Translations under genes and position numbers: made by a program
Origin: Neurospora tetrasperma FGSC 2508
Lineage: Eukaryota > Ascomycota > Sordariomycetes > Sordariales > Sordariaceae
DNA length: 64,000 bases
Reading direction: 5' to 3'
NCBI RefSeq assembly: GCF_000213175.1
Contig: NW_009799179.1
Span: forward strand, 2,725,101-2,789,100
The notes under the pieces: generated by a model
Seen by the model: only the letters and a program-made list of their open reading frames with translations
What the model was told of the DNA's origin: nothing
Database searches by the model: none
Shown here: positions 62,113 to 64,000 of the stretch, in pieces
How positions within the stretch are numbered: position 1 is the first letter of the stretch
How the letters are laid out: each line of letters starts with the position of its first letter

Positions 62113-63043
62113 ATGCCTCTCGATACTTCAGCATACAGCCTCGCGCTGTTGCGCGTCGACGGCCGCAGGTGGAACGAGCTGCGTCGCATTCATGCCCAGA
62201 TCCGCACCCAGGCCGCCGCCGATGGCTCCAGTTACCTCGAGATGGGCCACACCAAGGTCATGTGTGTCATTAACGGACCCAGCGAGCCCGGCCCTCGGAG
62301 GGGAGCCACGTCGGGCGGTGGTGGTGGCGGCGGTCAGTCCAAGAACGCTGAGGTTGCTGTAAACATTGTCATTGCCGGGTTTAGCTCGGTTGACCGTAAG
62401 CGAAGGGGCAGAGGTGATAAGTAAGTCAACACCCAGGGGGTTGTTCCCCCCCCTTAGTATCAACTACGGCTATTCGTCTGTCCCTGTTCGCATAACTAAC
62501 CGTCATCCTTCCTTCTTTCATTATCACAGGCACATCCTCGAACTTCAATCGACGATATCTCAAGCCCTCGCTGCCAGCTTACACACCCACCTCTTCCCGC
62601 ACTCCACCATCAACATCTCCCTGCACGTGCTCTCGCAAGACGGCTCTTTGCTGGCCGCCCTCATCAATGCCGCCACGCTCGCCTGCGTCGACGCCGGAAT
62701 TCCCATGACAGACTACGTCGCGGCCTGCACGGCCGGTTCGACGTCTACATACGCGGCTAACGACGAGGGCGCCGACCCGCTGCTGGACATGAACCACCAG
62801 GAGGAGCAGGAGCTGCCCGGCCTGACGGTGGCCACATTAGGCGACAGCGACCGCGTGGCGGTGCTGGTCTGCGAGAGTAGAGTGCAGGTGAGTCGCCTGG
62901 AGGGCATGTTGGCCGTGGGCGTGGACGGGTGTAAGCAGGTGAGGGAGATCCTGGATAGGGTAGTGAGGGAGAAGGGGATAAAGATGATACAGGAGGGCAC
63001 GGTCGAGAGAGGGGTTGGGTTGAATGATATGGAACTGGATTGA
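62113..63043 (+). CDS. rrp41: Exosome core subunit RRP41/SKI6 (RNase PH fold)
   Basis: Exons 62113-62420 and 62530-63043 (intron 109 bp), 273 residues. A subunit of the six-member RNase PH ring of the RNA exosome in nucleus and cytoplasm. The N-terminus has the RRP41 signature RVDGRRWNELRRIHAQI, then GSSYLEMGHTKV and the N-G-P of the RNA-binding strand. The second half has HVLSQDGSLLAALINAATLACVDAGIPM, the core of the RNase PH fold. An inserted Gly-rich run (GGGGGGG, about 72-78) and an Asp/Glu-rich insert near DEGADPLLD are fungal-type loops. Eukaryotic RRP41 is structural and has lost phosphorolysis, which is family knowledge. The start is the only nearby ATG and fits homologues. Confidence 0.92.
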
Positions 63044-63333
63044 ATGCATACTACTGGATCAATGGTTGGGTTCCGGGTCACAGAATAGGATATGGTACGG
63101 TAGGCAGCATTATAAAGGTTTGGAACAAAAAAGAATAGGCAACATGACGAATTTCACGACTATCAATGTAATCAAAGTACAGCTCTTGGTCAGGTGAGCA
63201 ACATGTCGTTTCTGTTAAACGTGCGCCAACTTTTGAAAGCGTTCTCCGAAACTAAAAGGTACCAAAAAACCTTCAACCTTTGATCAGCCATTCACTGACA
63301 CAAGTCACAGCAAACTACGCTTTCACCAATCTC
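63044..63333. other. Convergent intergenic region, 290 bp
   Basis: Untranslated 3' ends of two convergent genes. Nothing else seen. Confidence 0.6.
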
Positions 63334-64000
63334 TCACAGCTCATCGTGACCACCGGCCGTCTTCGACTGGGCCTCAGGCGTCTCCCCCTCCTCCGAACTA
63401 GCCTTCTCAGCCTTACCAGACTCTTTCTTTTCCTTCTTCTTCTCCTCCTCCTCCGTCGAAGAAGCCTCAACAACAATACCCTCTGGCAGCTTTTTCTTGG
63501 TGCCCTCGCTCAACCTAATCGCATCAATCCACGCTTCCACCTTGTCATGATCCGAGAAATCATCTCCCTCACCAACAGCGTCGTAGCGTCTCCACCATCC
63601 GCGACGGGCGTTGATGACGATGAGTTCAATGTCAGCATCCTCCTTGAGGCCAAGGGACTTGAGAAGGGAAGCGCCGGCGGGGTTAGTGTCGAGGGGCACT
63701 TCGTAAAAGGGGAAGAGCTTGTGTTGGCCGAGGGCGTATTTGAATTTTATCTCGGCGAGGTGGGTGAGGGCCTTTTGGGCTTTTTCATTGGAAGAGGAAA
63801 CCAGGGCGAGAAGGCAGGTGCTGGATTTGGACGTGAGGCATTCCTTGACGAGCTTTTCGGGGGTGTTGAGGGAGGGGATGGGGAGGGCGGTGTGGATTAT
63901 TACGGGAATCTCTTGGGTTGGGGCAGGGGTTTCGGAGGAGGTTTCGGAGGAGGTTTCGGAGGAGGCGACCTTCTTGGAGTCTTGCTTTCCGTTCTTTTCA
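63334..64000 (-). CDS. ER-retained thioredoxin/PDI-like protein, 3' part (runs off the right edge)
   Basis: The minus-strand frame is open from the window edge to a TGA at 63334-63336, about 221 residues. It ends in HDEL, the fungal ER-retention signal. Upstream of a Lys/Glu-rich stretch (EEEEKKKEKK) lies VEAWIDAIRLSEGTKKKLP and a thioredoxin-fold-like segment (LFPFYEVPLDTNPAG...SLGLKEDADIELIVINARRGWWRRY). A Glu-Thr-Ser-Ser repeat occurs near 63930-63960. No CXXC redox motif is in the visible part; it would be expected N-terminal, beyond the window. A member of the MPD1/P5-like disulfide isomerase group is most likely. I recall N. crassa NCU00813 being annotated as a disulfide isomerase. Confidence 0.8.
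   Translation of the reverse strand, partial: EKNGKQDSKKVASSETSSETSSETPAPTQEIPVIIHTALPIPSLNTPEKLVKECLTSKSSTCLLALVSSSNEKAQKALTHLAEIKFKYALGQHKLFPFYEVPLDTNPAGASLLKSLGLKEDADIELIVINARRGWWRRYDAVGEGDDFSDHDKVEAWIDAIRLSEGTKKKLPEGIVVEASSTEEEEKKKEKKESGKAEKASSEEGETPEAQSKTAGGHDEL

Overview
The window comes from a filamentous ascomycete and almost certainly from a Neurospora species. The 579-residue sugar transporter at 16378-18258 matches, as far as I remember it, the N. crassa cellodextrin transporter CDT-1 (NCU00801). The left 14.7 kb carries the AT-rich, transition-only decay of repeat-induced point mutation (RIP). Introns are 54-121 bp with GT...AG ends and CTAAC-like branch sites, and codons mostly end in C. 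N. crassa and its close relatives cannot be told apart from this sequence alone.

Layout. 1-14740 is RIP-ruined repeat DNA: the 3' part of a Ty3/gypsy fossil at the left edge, a non-LTR (LINE) fossil on the minus strand, and a complete-length but broken Ty3/gypsy element (4173-12462) inserted into the LINE with a 5-bp target duplication. Composition changes abruptly near 14740. Then come cdt-1, an unrecognised low-complexity gene (19221-21312), a multi-pass membrane protein with an HGSNAT/DUF1624-like domain (23737-22022, minus) and an anion:cation symporter-family transporter (27229-25506, minus). A stretch of 10.4 kb (27230-37666) holds no gene I trust. A SCOC-like short coiled-coil gene follows (37667-38220).

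From 38.2 to 47.0 kb the only firm genes are three intron-containing tRNAs (Lys-UUU, Phe-GAA, Leu-AAG). Around them lie decayed or shuffled gene fragments, some related to the 19-21 kb gene. From 47.0 kb there is a compact sugar-use block: a Zn2Cys6 transcription factor (minus), a lactose/cellobiose-permease-like transporter (minus) and, divergently, a GH2 beta-galactosidase (plus). The right end holds an Asp f 4-like secreted protein, an RRP41 exosome subunit and the 3' end of an HDEL-tailed thioredoxin/PDI-like gene.

How the genes fit together. CDT-1, the second permease, the intracellular GH2 enzyme (no signal peptide seen) and the linked Zn2Cys6 regulator look like a disaccharide uptake and hydrolysis set. 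Four SYGGRG sites, the CRE-1/CreA consensus, are packed within about 40-57 bp upstream of cdt-1 and again in the divergent permease/beta-galactosidase promoter, which suggests shared carbon repression. The regulator's role is inferred from position only.

The least explained signals are an 8-bp motif (TAGAGGTA/TACCTCTA) found 17 times between 15.6 and 46.4 kb in non-coding or decayed DNA, and modules of the orphan gene at 19-21 kb that recur in different order and orientation at 43-44 kb, with an open membrane-segment frame on the opposite strand in both places.
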